64,000 nucleotides of DNA from Branchiostoma floridae (lineage: Eukaryota > Chordata > Leptocardii > Amphioxiformes > Branchiostomatidae), in assembly GCF_000003815.2 (NCBI RefSeq), contig NC_049985.1, forward strand, positions 356,327-420,326. The letters run 5' to 3'. Positions 21,501-33,900 of the stretch are shown piece by piece (positions within the stretch are counted from its first letter, which is position 1; each line of letters opens with the position of its first letter). The position numbers and the translations under genes were made by a program. Under the pieces are notes generated by a model. That model had not been told where the DNA came from. It saw nothing but the letters and a program-made list of their open reading frames with translations, and ran no database searches.

Positions 21501-24500
21501 GTGGAAAAAAATTCACCACTATGTCTATTAAATAAACAGCTGAAACTTGATGTCTGAGTACATTGACAGATCTAACAATGAAAATTAACATGGGGATTGA
21601 AGGACGAAAAAATTGAGACAGGAGACAACCTCTAATGACTTTTACCAACACAGATAAACTTTAAGTTAAGCCCCATACCTGGTCCGAAGGCCTGCACATG
21701 GTTGAAGGTACCGGGTGCCGGGCCTGTGATGATCGCGTCAGACATCGCCACTCTCTGTCCGCCCGCCGGCGACGACTGGTCTCTTCTGGGGTCCGCCAGT
21801 CCCATCTGGTACACGGGCAGGGCCTGGGTCGTGGGGTGGGTCAGCTGGGCCTGGGACAGGCTGGGTCGGCCCGACCCGCGCTGGGGCTGGGGTAAGGAGG
21901 TCAGCCCGGGCAGCTGGAAGCTGCTGAGGTCGGGGGCGATGCCGCCCATGGAAGCCAGACTGGAGGTGAACTTGGGGCTGCTTGTGCTGTAACCCGTGGG
22001 TTTCTGGTGGGACAGGGGCGACGTGGGTGTGTAGCCCGCGGGTTTCTGGTGGGAGAGGGGTGATGTGGGTGTGTAGCCCGCTGGTTTCTGGTGGGATAGT
22101 GGGGACGTGGGGTTGTAACCCTGTCCGTGGGGGCTCAGGTTGGGTGAGCTATGCGACAGTCCACTCTGTCGGGCCTGGTTGCCATGGGTTAGGCTGACCT
22201 GGTTGCCATGGGACTGGTTACCGTGGGATAGACTGCTCTGGTTGCCATGGGGTAGACTTGACTGGCTACCATGGGTTAGACTAGCCTGGTTACTGTGGGT
22301 TAGGATTGACTGGTTACCATGGGTTAGGCTGGACTGGTTGCCATGGGTTAGGCTAGACTGGTTACCGTGGGTGAGGCTAGACTGGCTACCATGGGTTAGA
22401 CTAGCCTGGTTACTGTGGGTTAGGCTAGACTGACTGCCATGGGTTAGGCTGACCTGTTTGCCATGGGTTAGGCTAGACTGGTTGACGTGGGCTAGGTTAG
22501 ACTGGTTACCGTGGGTCAGGCTGGACTGGTTGCCATGGGTTAGGCTCATGCCAGTCTTGGGGCTTCCTTGCGTTGTTCGCTCAAACGGTGAGGTCTGGCC
22601 CTGAGAGGGGAACGGCTGCCCTTTGCTGGAGAACATGGGTGCCTGAGCAGCAGTCTGGGGCTGGCCTTTGCTGGAGTAAAGGGGTGCCTGAGGCGAAGTC
22701 TGAGACTGCCCTTTGCTGGAGTACAAAGATGCCTGAGGAGAGGTTTGAGGCTGGCTTTTGCTGGAGAACAAGGGTGCCTGAGGAGATGTCTGTGGGGGTT
22801 GGCTTTTGCTAGAGAACATGGGTGCCTGAGACAAAGTCTGGGGCTGGCTTTTGCTAGAGTACATGGATGCCTGAGTAGAGGTCTGAAACTGTGGTTTGGT
22901 GTAGGACTGAGGTTTGGCTTTGGGCTGCGAGCTCTGGATCTGAGTCTGGAACTGGGCATACGGAGAGGTAGTGGTCGGCAGGTTCTGTGGGCCAGAGGCC
23001 GAGGGTTGTTGCCGTGCGGGCTGGGAGCTTGCCCCCTCACCCTGCTTGGGTAGAGAGAAGGCCTGCTGGATGGACTGTTCAAACAGTGCCTGGAACGACT
23101 TCCCAAACTGAGACCTGTAGAAAAAAAAAGAGATTTCAAAAAATCAATAAGCGACCAATTAAGGCCATCAACAGAGAAGGCACATGCTGGATCAAGAAGG
23201 CTGTCTGGATCAGTTAATGTACACGAATCATGAAGAGACAGACACTTTTTACCTTTGTTACGAAACAATCGGAAAGTCCCCTTCGCTCGTTGAAACACAG
23301 CGTAAAGGCCCTTATCACAAAGTAGGGGATTCAAATCACAGTGTAGGGGCCCCTTATGCTCAAAAGGCCAGACGAGAACACTAAAACTGTAAATGTGGTT
23401 TTGTGTTGAACTTCGCAGTTTTCGCAGTGAACTTAGAACCACCACGAACAATTTTCCATGGCAGTAAGAGACTACAGTGCATGGCGCTACTACAAACTTA
23501 AAACCGCTGCAAACAGTCCTTTTTCTTGCTACCTGCTTCTTGAACTTAAATTCCCGCAAAATTAAATGCGTTTACGGTATTAGATTAAAATCTGATTTTC
23601 GAAGTACCTGGTGTCCGATGGTGGTCTCTGCTGTTGCGGCTGTGACGATACACTGGGAGGACTCTTCATAGTTGGCCGAACAACGTCACTTGCGGGTTTC
23701 TTTGCGGCGATTTGCGGAGGGCTCGCTTTAACCACAGCCGTTAAGTCCTGTGCGGGCTGCGAGTGCGACCGCGCCTGTCTCACCACCGCGTCGATCGCGT
23801 TCCCGATGGAGTTATCCGTGGGCGAGTCTTTAAGGTGCGAGGAGGAAGAAGGGGGTGAGAACTCCTTGGGTTTCGTCTTGGATCCGTCCAGGTCTGCATA
23901 GTCCAGTAGGGTGGGGATGAAAGAGGCGATGGAGGACGTCAGGGCGGGGGCGTTGGGGAGAGACGTCGACGATGTGGCGATGTGCTGCTTTTCCGCGGTC
24001 ACGCACGACGCGAAGAGCGACATCGACTGGAGAGCGGACGGCGATGACGACGCTGGCGTCGACGTTGTCATGGCAACGGGTTTGGGGAACGTCTGGCTCG
24101 GCGGGGTGGAGTTGTTGGCGCCGACGATTCCGGAAGGGATCCCCCCTGGCGATGGTGCCTTGCGCTCCTGCTGTAAGGGGAGTGAACACAAACGTAAGCG
24201 CCACCTAGCGATTAACACGCATACTGCACAAGGTTCATGCGCTCTGCTGTAAGGGGAGTGAACACAAACACGTAAGCGCCACCTAGTGATTCATAGGAGT
24301 ACTGCACAAGGTTCATGCGCTCCTGCTGTAAGGGGAGTGAACACAAACGTAAGCGCCACCTAGCGATTCACAGGAGTACTGCACAAGGTTCATGCTGTAA
24401 GGGGAGTGAACACAAACGTAAGCGCCATCTAGCGATTCACAACAGTACTGCACAAGGTTCATGCGCTCCTGCTGTGAGGGGAGTGAACACAAACGTAAGC

Positions 24501-27500
24501 GCCACCTAGCGATTAACACGCATACTGCACAAGGTTCATGCGCTCCTGCTGTAAGGGGAGTGAACACAAATGTAAGCGCCACCTAGTGATTCACAGGAGT
24601 ACTGTACAAGGTTCATGCTCTCAAGCTGTATGGGGAGCAACGACAGGCATAAGCGCCATCTAGTGACTTACAGCAGTACTGCACAAGGTACATGCACCAA
24701 ACGAGGTCCAACCAGTGAGGTATACAATCTGCTCATTTTGCTTTAAAACATCTGAGAAATCGAACTATCTTTTCTGAAATATGGGTTAAATAAGACAGAG
24801 CCTGTGTTCTCATAGCTTTCCAAGTTGAAAGCTGTTCATAAATGTTTGCTGCAAACTTAAAAGTTGCCGGGGAAATTAAGTTTGTCGAGTTTGTACGGAA
24901 AACTCTGACTACATTGTATGCTCTGTGACTGGACCTCCAGCATGCAATCAAATAAGAATTTTTTTTTCAATTTCACAGAAGAGATACGGACTGATGCATC
25001 GCAACAACTACATGTTGGGCAACCTGCAGTGAACTGGAAGATAGGTCAAGAAAAATTCCGAATTCATAAAAAAAGTAAAACTTGCTGAAACTAAAATGTT
25101 AGCCATTTGGAGACCAACAGACCAGCACACTTCAGTTGGATGTGGGGATGTGTACATGTACCAAGTATTGTTTAGGTACAGGTCCAAAATACCAAAATAT
25201 CAAGATACCGTACAATGTACAATGTACACATCCCTATTGTAAAGCCTCTGAAAATGAAAGCATATCCAACACATTTTTTCCAAATTCCTAGAATCATGAC
25301 AAGGTAAGATCCTAACAGCAAGGGCTCACACCAACCCTTGAGACTGCAGGATCCCAGGGTTCCGTTTGGCCTACCTGCTGGCTCCACCCCCACACATGGG
25401 GTGGATGGTCCAGCCCAAACTGGAAAATACAATGGAAAACACCCACAGTGAGGGAGAACCCATTACGTTTCTGGGGGTGACGCTCTAAAATATGATTAAA
25501 AATACCCCACACAAAAACACAATCATTGCCTAAAAAAAAATTGGACTGCTGCAACCCTGGAAAAAATACATTCTCATGTACAATGTATAATGAATGGGAT
25601 ATTCTGACGGCACTTAAGTTCACATGTACGTATGACATGCGCCAAGCAAGTTTAAAAAATGTACTCCATAAAAATATATTTATTTCTTTTTTCTGTAGAG
25701 ACAAAGTGAATAGCACATACATGTAGATATCTGTCAAGTATAGCCGGACAAGTGAATGCTCCGACGTACATATTTCAAGACTTTTAATTAATTTCATTCA
25801 GACTTAAGCTAAGAAAACATTAGCTAAACACAAACCTTGACAATTGCTGCTTTCTTTGGCGCAGGATTCACTTGTACTGTGGAGAAATGATCAAGACGTT
25901 TTGTAGATGAAATAAAATAAGACAGTAAAAATTTTCTGTGTGAACAACAGTTGCACAAATGACGGATGAAAACAGTGGATAAATAAAGAATAGTTCAACT
26001 TACTCTTTTTCTGCTTTGGCCTGAAAGATACAGAGAAAACAGAATTTTATTATGATACTGATAGGTCAGAGATATTTAAGGAAGAAAATCAAGATGGCAA
26101 TAGTAGTCTACATGTGGCCAGATATTGGATAACAGTTTGATTAAAAGTTCCAGATGGAAATTTTGCAGTTTTGGCTATCCTACTAAAGGGTTACTGGTGT
26201 CCAAGATGTTGGTTAGCAAGTCCGCTTTCATTTTCATGAATTCAAAAACTGACAAATGAAATTGGTGTGGCATAAACTGAAGACCAACTCACGGCTGTGC
26301 AGTTATACAGTTGTGGATACATCTACTCTCCTTAAACAGCATCCTGCAATACAGTAGAAGACATAATTCACACTGTGAAACATACAATTTACAATCATAT
26401 TGGCTACACAGATACAGATACTGAAGCTGGTGTTATGCCTAAGGACAGTTACATCGGCTGTACTGATATAGATATATGTATACAGATCAGGGTTGTAGCC
26501 AGCCAGAAATCATTTTCTGTCCCCTCGATTTTGAATGGCTTTGGCGCAGCGTTCCTAGGGGGTCCGGGGGCATGCTCCCAAGGAAAATTTTGAAATCTAG
26601 ACCCTCTGAAACGCTATTTTCTGCATTTTGAGGGTTAAATTTTGCTCAAAGAGGACAGAATGGGCAAATTTTTTTTCCGTCCCCAGCTGCAAAATTCCGT
26701 TAAAGGACGGAAGGACGGGTGCTGGCTACAACCCTGATACAGATGATGGTGTTTTCCACCGAAGGGTGGTTAACATGCTCGCTAAACATATACTGTCAAT
26801 TGAGGGATATAAAAGGAAAAGTTGCACTATCTAACCCCCCACCTGGCCTGCATCCAGCCCTTGGGCCAGCAGTTCTTGACCTCCTGCTCCAGGTAAGTCT
26901 TAAGGTACTCCTCGGCAGACTGGGAGCGAGACTTGTCGTAGTGCTGCACCTTGATCCGCACTACCTCGTACAGAAGTTTCCTGCGATCAAAACATTGGAA
27001 CAACAAAGCTGTTTCCTACATCTTAGTATCATTTGAGATTGGATCGGAGTTTCTCCTAGGAAAAATCCTGATCGCCATCTGTACTAGTAGAAACGGCGAT
27101 TGTACTAGTACAGATTGCGATCGAGATTTCTCCTAGGAGAAACTCCGATCGTGACCTCTCCTAGGAGAATTGGCGATTCTACTGGATCGTGATCTCTACT
27201 GTGACATATACATTGTATATAGCAGGCCTTTTCCTTGTTCTCTACAAGAACTGGGACAGAGACTTGTCGTAGTGCTGCACCTTAATCCGCACTACCTCGT
27301 ACAGCAGTTTCCTGGGATCAAAACATTGGAAAAACAAAGCTTTTTGAAACGTTATTCCCAGTGTACCTTGATCCGCACTACTTCGTACAGAAGTTTCCTG
27401 GGACAGGGACGTAGGAAAGGTTTTGAGCAACAACTTTCTCTCTGTAAAATTGCTTTTGCAAATTTGTTCCTTGTTTCACAGCATTTTAGTTACATTCACT

Positions 27501-30500
27501 ATTCCAAGATTTTGACTGCAATCTATAACCACGTACAGCAGTTTCCTGCAGGGACCAGGGTGTAGAAAAGGGTTTGACGAACAAGTTTCTCTCTGTAAAA
27601 TTGCTTTTGTCACTTGATTCACAGCATATTAGTTTTTTTTCACTATTCCAAGATCTTGTCTGTAAAGTAAAATCACGTGGGAATAGGAAATGTGACTGTA
27701 GCATTGAAGTCTTGTTTTCCATCAGCTACACAGACAGGACATACATTATGCCCCCATTTTACCCTCTGAACCTTTCCTCATCGTTTAACACTGGTGACTA
27801 CCTGTGTGTAGGTTTTGTCTGTCAAAACGTATACAAGAAGAGAAAGTAACAACTCGATAAGCTGTGAACTGACCAGATGTCAGAGCTCCACTCAAACTAA
27901 TGAACTTGAAACCAGAAATTTTAGATTCGAAAACCCCAACCAAAAGACTATTTGTGTTGGTGTTTTTTTTTTTGGTTTCTCCTGTCGATTGGACAGATGA
28001 GGAGGCAGACAGGCTATTTGCCTGTTTGCCTGACCTGCACATGACTTTTTATGGTGAAGGAGGGGTGTGCAATTCTTTCTCCACCCTCTCGTCTACTGGA
28101 GCACTAAGTTTCACAGGGGCAACTGTATGCAACGTGTGAGGCGGCTCCAGCAGATGCAGCTTTGTTGTTCGGAGTATCCGTCTCCTAGGATGACTTCCAA
28201 CCAAGGATGTAGGGGGTTCCTCCTACCCCCGACTCGTGTGCCATGGCGGGTGCCGCTTATGCCCGAACATGCCCCTTAAAGGCCTGTCTCGGCCACATAG
28301 CCCCACCAAGCCTCAGATACTCATTTACACCTGAGTTAAGTGTCTGAGGAAAGTCGTGTAAAGTGAGACAGCCTTTCCCAAGGGCACAAGATCGGTGACA
28401 CAGCAGCTGGATTCGAACCCGCAACCTCTCGGTCTCGAGCCGAACATGCTGCCACTGTGCCACGCGGTCCCACCGTTAGCACAGTAAAACCAGCTAAACC
28501 ATCAATAACAGAGTCTGACCTGATCTCGTCTGTCCACTCAAACTTCCTCCGGGGCATGCTGGACCGTTTGATCTTGATGTTGTCCAGACTGTTCTTGGTT
28601 CCTTCTTCATCCTCATCTGAGGTGGACCCTGCTGGGTTCTCCTGTTCCCCGTCCTTGTGCAGGCTCTGTTGACTCTCCTGTATCCTAGAGACAGACAAAC
28701 AAACAAACAAATAAACAACCAAACAACAAGCACCAAAGGTTGATTTTTGCATCTGTAAGCTAGAGAGTCTGAGGTGGACCCTGGGTTCTCCTGTTCCCCG
28801 TCTTTGTGCAGGCTCTGTTGACTCTCCTGTATCCTAGAGACAGACAAACAAACAAACAAATAAACAACCAAACAACAAGCACCAAAGGTTGATTTTTGCA
28901 TCTGTAAGCTAGAGAGTCTGAGGTGGACCCTGGGTTCTCCTGTTCCCCGTCCTTGTGCAGGCTCTGCTGGCTCTCCTGTATCCTAGAGACAGACAAACAA
29001 ACAAACAAATAAACAACCAAACAGTAAGCACCAAAGTTTGATTTTTGCATCTGTAAGTTAGAGAGTCTGAGGTGGACCCTGGGTTCTCCTGTTCCCCGTC
29101 CTTGTGCAGGCTCTGTTGACTCTCCTGTATCCTAGAGACAAACAAACAAACAAACAAACAAATAAACAACCAAAACAACCAAACAGCAAGCACCAAAGGT
29201 TGATTTTTGCATCTGTAAGTTAGAGAGTCTGAGGTGGACCCTGCTGGGTTCTCCTGTTCCCCATCCTTGTGCAGGCTATGTTGGCTCTCTTGCATCCTGG
29301 AAACAAACAAACAAACAAACAAACAAACAGTAAGCACCGCTAGTTAACTCCTGTAACTGTAAGCTAGAGAGTCAGACATGGACCCTGGTTTCTCCTGCTC
29401 CCGTCCTGGCCATGGGAACCTGTTGTTATCAAATACAGTACATGAACGTAACTCTTTTAATTCAGATAACTTAAAACAGTAGTCAGAGTTACACAATATA
29501 AATATGAATGGTTTAGGTGTGACTGGTCATTCTGTATGTAACATAGCTAGCTGCAACCAGTTGTAATGAAGTCTTGTCGTTAGCTTGTCTTGTTACAGAA
29601 AATGCTGTGACAGTCTTAGATCCTTAGCTACTAACAGTTGCAAACTGCTAGAAAATCCTACGAGTATGGTACAAAACTGATGACCTCTGACGAGTACAAT
29701 AAGAATAGTATACAAATGTGGGAAACTGACTGTTCTATCTTGTGTAAGAAGACTAAGATAAGAGACTGACTGTTCAATCTTTTGTAAGAAGACTAAGATA
29801 AGAGACTGACTATTCTATCTTGTGTAAGAAGACTAAGATAAGAGACATACTGTTCTATCTTGGCCTGTGTGGCGATCTTGCACTCCTCCTGGTGGCGCCG
29901 GATCTGTTCTGGCATCACCTTTCCGATCGCCTCCCGTAACCGGAACAGCGGCTCGCGCAGCTGGCTGTCCTGGGGACGTAGGAAGTCGAGAGAAGATTCA
30001 GATTTCTCGCATAAAAAACGCTTTCCAATCAGATGATTTCTTCTCGAGATATTCTTCCTTGTTTGCATTCGTGGCCTAACCGCTAGCCTTAACTGTAGGG
30101 TGATTCCGTCATGTTGCGTGGAAACACTAGTACGTCTAGTAGAGCAGGAAATGAGTTGGAAAGGTGAAAGTTACACTTAGTAGTTCATTTTTTCAAATGT
30201 CCTTTTTTTCTGGACTTTTTGAGACATCTCTAACTTAAGATTGTCCTCTTAATTTTGCATCATGTCTTTGCAGTGTCTTTTTTAAGGAGGACTTGCCATT
30301 TGTCTAGCTTTAGAAATATAGAAATATAAAATGCTGTGAGTGTGAATACAAATGCTCATACATGTACATTAAAACAATAGAGAACTGGTTACTTACAAGT
30401 TCACTATGTCTGAGTTTCTTGGCCCTCTTGAGGAGCGTGTCCTTTGTGCAGGGGAGGTGGGCAGCCAGATGGGCAAACACTCCCTGTCAATACAACATCA

Positions 30501-30950
30501 ACATGAGACATGGGCTGAGCACACACACACTCACACACATACAAACGCGAACACACGCACGCACGCACGCACACACACACACAAACACACACACACACAA
30601 ACACACACACTCCCTGTCAATACAACATCAACATGAGACGTGGGCAGCACGCACGCACAAACACACACACACACACGCACACACTCCCTGTAAATACAAC
30701 ATCATGGTGAGACATGGGCTGAGCACACTCACACTCACACACATACAAACGTGCACACACGCACACACACACGCACACACACTCACACACACACTCACAC
30801 ACGCATGCACACACACACACACACGCACAAACACACACACACACAGGGGAGGTGGACAGCTAGGTGGGCAAACACTCCCTGTAAACACAACATCAACATG
30901 AGACATGGGCAGCATACACACACTCACACACATACAAACGCGCACAAACG

Positions 30951-30990
<40 letters not shown>

Positions 30991-33900
30991 CACAAACGCA
31001 CTAACACACACGCGCACACACACACACACCAAACACACACACACACACAGAAACGCACTAACACACACGCGCAGCCACACACAACAAAAGGGGGAGGTGG
31101 GCCGCCCAAGTAAACAAACCCTCCCTGTCCTAAACAACATCAAGGGGAGACACCTCCCCTGCCCCTCAAAGGATGTAGACCTCCCCACTCGGTGGCTAAC
31201 GCCCTCCGCAAAAAGGAACAGAAACCTGCCGTCCAGCCCACATTGTTTTCTCACATGCCNNNNNNNNNNNNNNNNNNNNNNNNNNNNNNNNNNNNNNNNN
31301 NNNNNNNNNNNNNNNNNNNNNNNNNNNNNNNNNNNNNNNNNNNNNNNNNNNNNNNNNNNNNNNNNNNNNNNNNNNNNNNNNNNNNNNNNNNNNNNNNNNN
31401 NNNNNNNNNNNNNNNNNNNNNNNNNNNNNNNNNNNNNNNNNNNNNNNNNNNNNNNNNNNNNNNNNNNNNNNNNNNNNNNNNNNNNNNNNNNNNNNNNNNN
31501 NNNNNNNNNNNNNNNNNNNNNNNNNNNNNNNNNNNNNNNNNNNNNNNNNNNNNNNNNNNNNNNNNNNNNNNNNNNNNNNNNNNNNNNNNNNNNNAGCAAA
31601 TTGATGTACTCAACAATATATGCAAAGAGTCATCACCAACACTGCACCATTGTAGAGCCTTATTTTACAATATTATTTCTTTTACCAAGTTTTCATTTAG
31701 CTTGAGATCTGCAGCTGGAGAAAACACTGTTGCATCAAACATTGAGTCTAAAACTTATCAAACATGATAGAAAACCAGCCCAACTCACTCCAACAGCATG
31801 CTGTTGACCGAGGGGGTGAAGAACTTGCACTTTCCGTCTGAAGACATCTCGGCAGCCTGGGAAGGAAAGGAGGTCAAGGTCAAGGTCAAGAAAAAGGTAG
31901 AATGTTTAGATCGTTGTTGTTTCCAAATACAACATACATGTTGACAAGTTGGACACAAACATAATTTATTTATGTTTCATTGTACTTATAGTGAATACAG
32001 ATGGAGATTTTGTCTGGACCCATCCCTGCCATACAATATTGCAGATGTGACACAAATTCAGATGTGAACTTGTGTTAGCCTGGTATCCAACCGCATTATA
32101 GCGTCAGAGTCTCTTCTGTCCCCTCTGCAGACAGAAGAGAGTTGGGAGCTCTAATACCAGGATACCAGGCTAAACCTGTGTAGTGAAAATGCTGATCCCA
32201 GAGAAGGAAGACGAAAAAACACACAAGACAGGATCTATTCACACAGAGTGATTAGTTTCAGGAAAAGTTCAAGAACCCCTCAAAAATGACTGTAATTGCC
32301 TTAAGCAGACAGTATTGTGCATGTTAACAGTTTGCAAGACTTGTTACAAGGGTTGGTTTTCGATTCCTGAGTTAAAAATAGCGCACTCCTATCCACTTCT
32401 CACTGGTCATGTAACCGTTACTGGTGATTAAGAGTGTCCAATTATAATCTTTAAATAGCTCCAACATACAATGTAGCTGCCCCTTACCTATGTGTGTAGA
32501 TACAGAAGGCAATTATGAAGACTTCCTGTTGGATCATCATCAAAACAGAGTTCGATCTATATACATTAAAGTTTGTAAGGCTGTTGTTCAGCATACAATA
32601 CGAAATAGTTTCAATTCGCAGCCTGAAATATTGGTGATAAGTGAATTGGCTATTTGTGGCTCCATCTTGCCACAGTTTTATGAATCTGTTCTTGGTGACA
32701 TCTTTTATGGTTTTAGGATCTTAGTATCTGCATTTAGCCTTGTACAGTTATCTCCTGTAAGACATTTCCTCTAGTGATTTTAACAACATACCTGTCTAGC
32801 AGTCTTTCTCTAGAATTCTTGAATGAGGTTCAATTTTTCCAGTACTACAGAAATAACAGTGCTAGAGAACTATTTCATTTCTGAGCCAAGTTTTAACCTC
32901 CTGATACAATCGACCAATCCTTGACATCGTCAAGGTCATGTGACCTATTAGGTTACATCCTAAAGGTCATGTGACTTATTAGGCAACTGGTCATTCTAAC
33001 ATGATGAAGGCTGCAGCACATACAGCCTTAAGTTAAACTCATGAGACATTTTGGAGTTGTAACACAGTTGATCTAAGTTTATTTCATCACAAAAACACAA
33101 TGCAGCTCTCATGAGTCGACACGTCACAACTAACGAGATTTGACCGTAACCAAGACGACGCCACTGACCTTGAGCGGCTGGGCGGAGGCGGACAGTGGGG
33201 GAAAACGTCCCAACTGTCCCACAGACAGCACGTTCTATAGCAAGGTAATTTGGCAGGACATGAGCAAAACAAGGGTCTGGGGGAGAACCAGGGCTCTAGC
33301 CAGCGTCCGTTTTTCCGTCAATTGACGGAAATTTGCTGCTTGTGACGGAAAAATTTTAAAACCAAGGTTGACGGACAAAAATCCTTGGTGGAAGCTACAG
33401 GCGGCTTGGGGATGCCGTCCACGGCCGTAAAAGCCACACACTGTTTTTTTTGCTATTGTAATTATTGTTGACGATGTGTGTCGGCGCCCTTTTCGCATAC
33501 CATAATCTCATTAAAAAACAGTTTTTCAAGGTCTCGGTTCAGTCTTTCTAACTCCTGGAATAGTGTTTTCTCGGTTTTCGCGACAATGGGAATTGGCTGA
33601 CGGAAAAAAAATTCGAGCTGGCTAGAGCCCTTGGTAGAACCATGGGAGTACACATTCTACAGCACAGTGCAGAACAACAAAAACTTCAACCATTTCTAAA
33701 AATCTTCCTGCTTTTGAAGTTTGGAAGGTAAATAAGGAATAGGGAATTCTAATTATCAATTTATCGTATGATACAGTGAGGAATACTACTTGGTTTTGCA
33801 TTGTGCTGTTAATGAAGAATAGCATTGAAAGTTAGAACAGCCGAAAGGTATTAATGTTTGGGTAATTTGATGCAGACATGACAAAGAACTTTATAATGAG

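Noticed and set aside
28400-28471. A tRNA gene on the minus strand
   Set aside because: B box is perfect but arms do not pair, and the sequence continues into a tail shared with another copy, so it is a SINE.
30526-31110. Long open frames of His/Thr or Cys/Val
   Set aside because: They are translations of CA/GT microsatellite, as are those at 49651-49853 and 62070-62224.
31192-31767. Open frames across the N run
   Set aside because: The frame through the gap is not real sequence.
32935-32975. Pair of MiT/TFE-like GTCATGTGAC boxes as an enhancer
   Set aside because: They arise from one 31-bp tandem duplication, so two sites are not independent evidence.
33128-33210. Possible ubinuclein exon between exons 9 and 10
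   Set aside because: Exons 9 and 10 already join in phase and match the human protein continuously.
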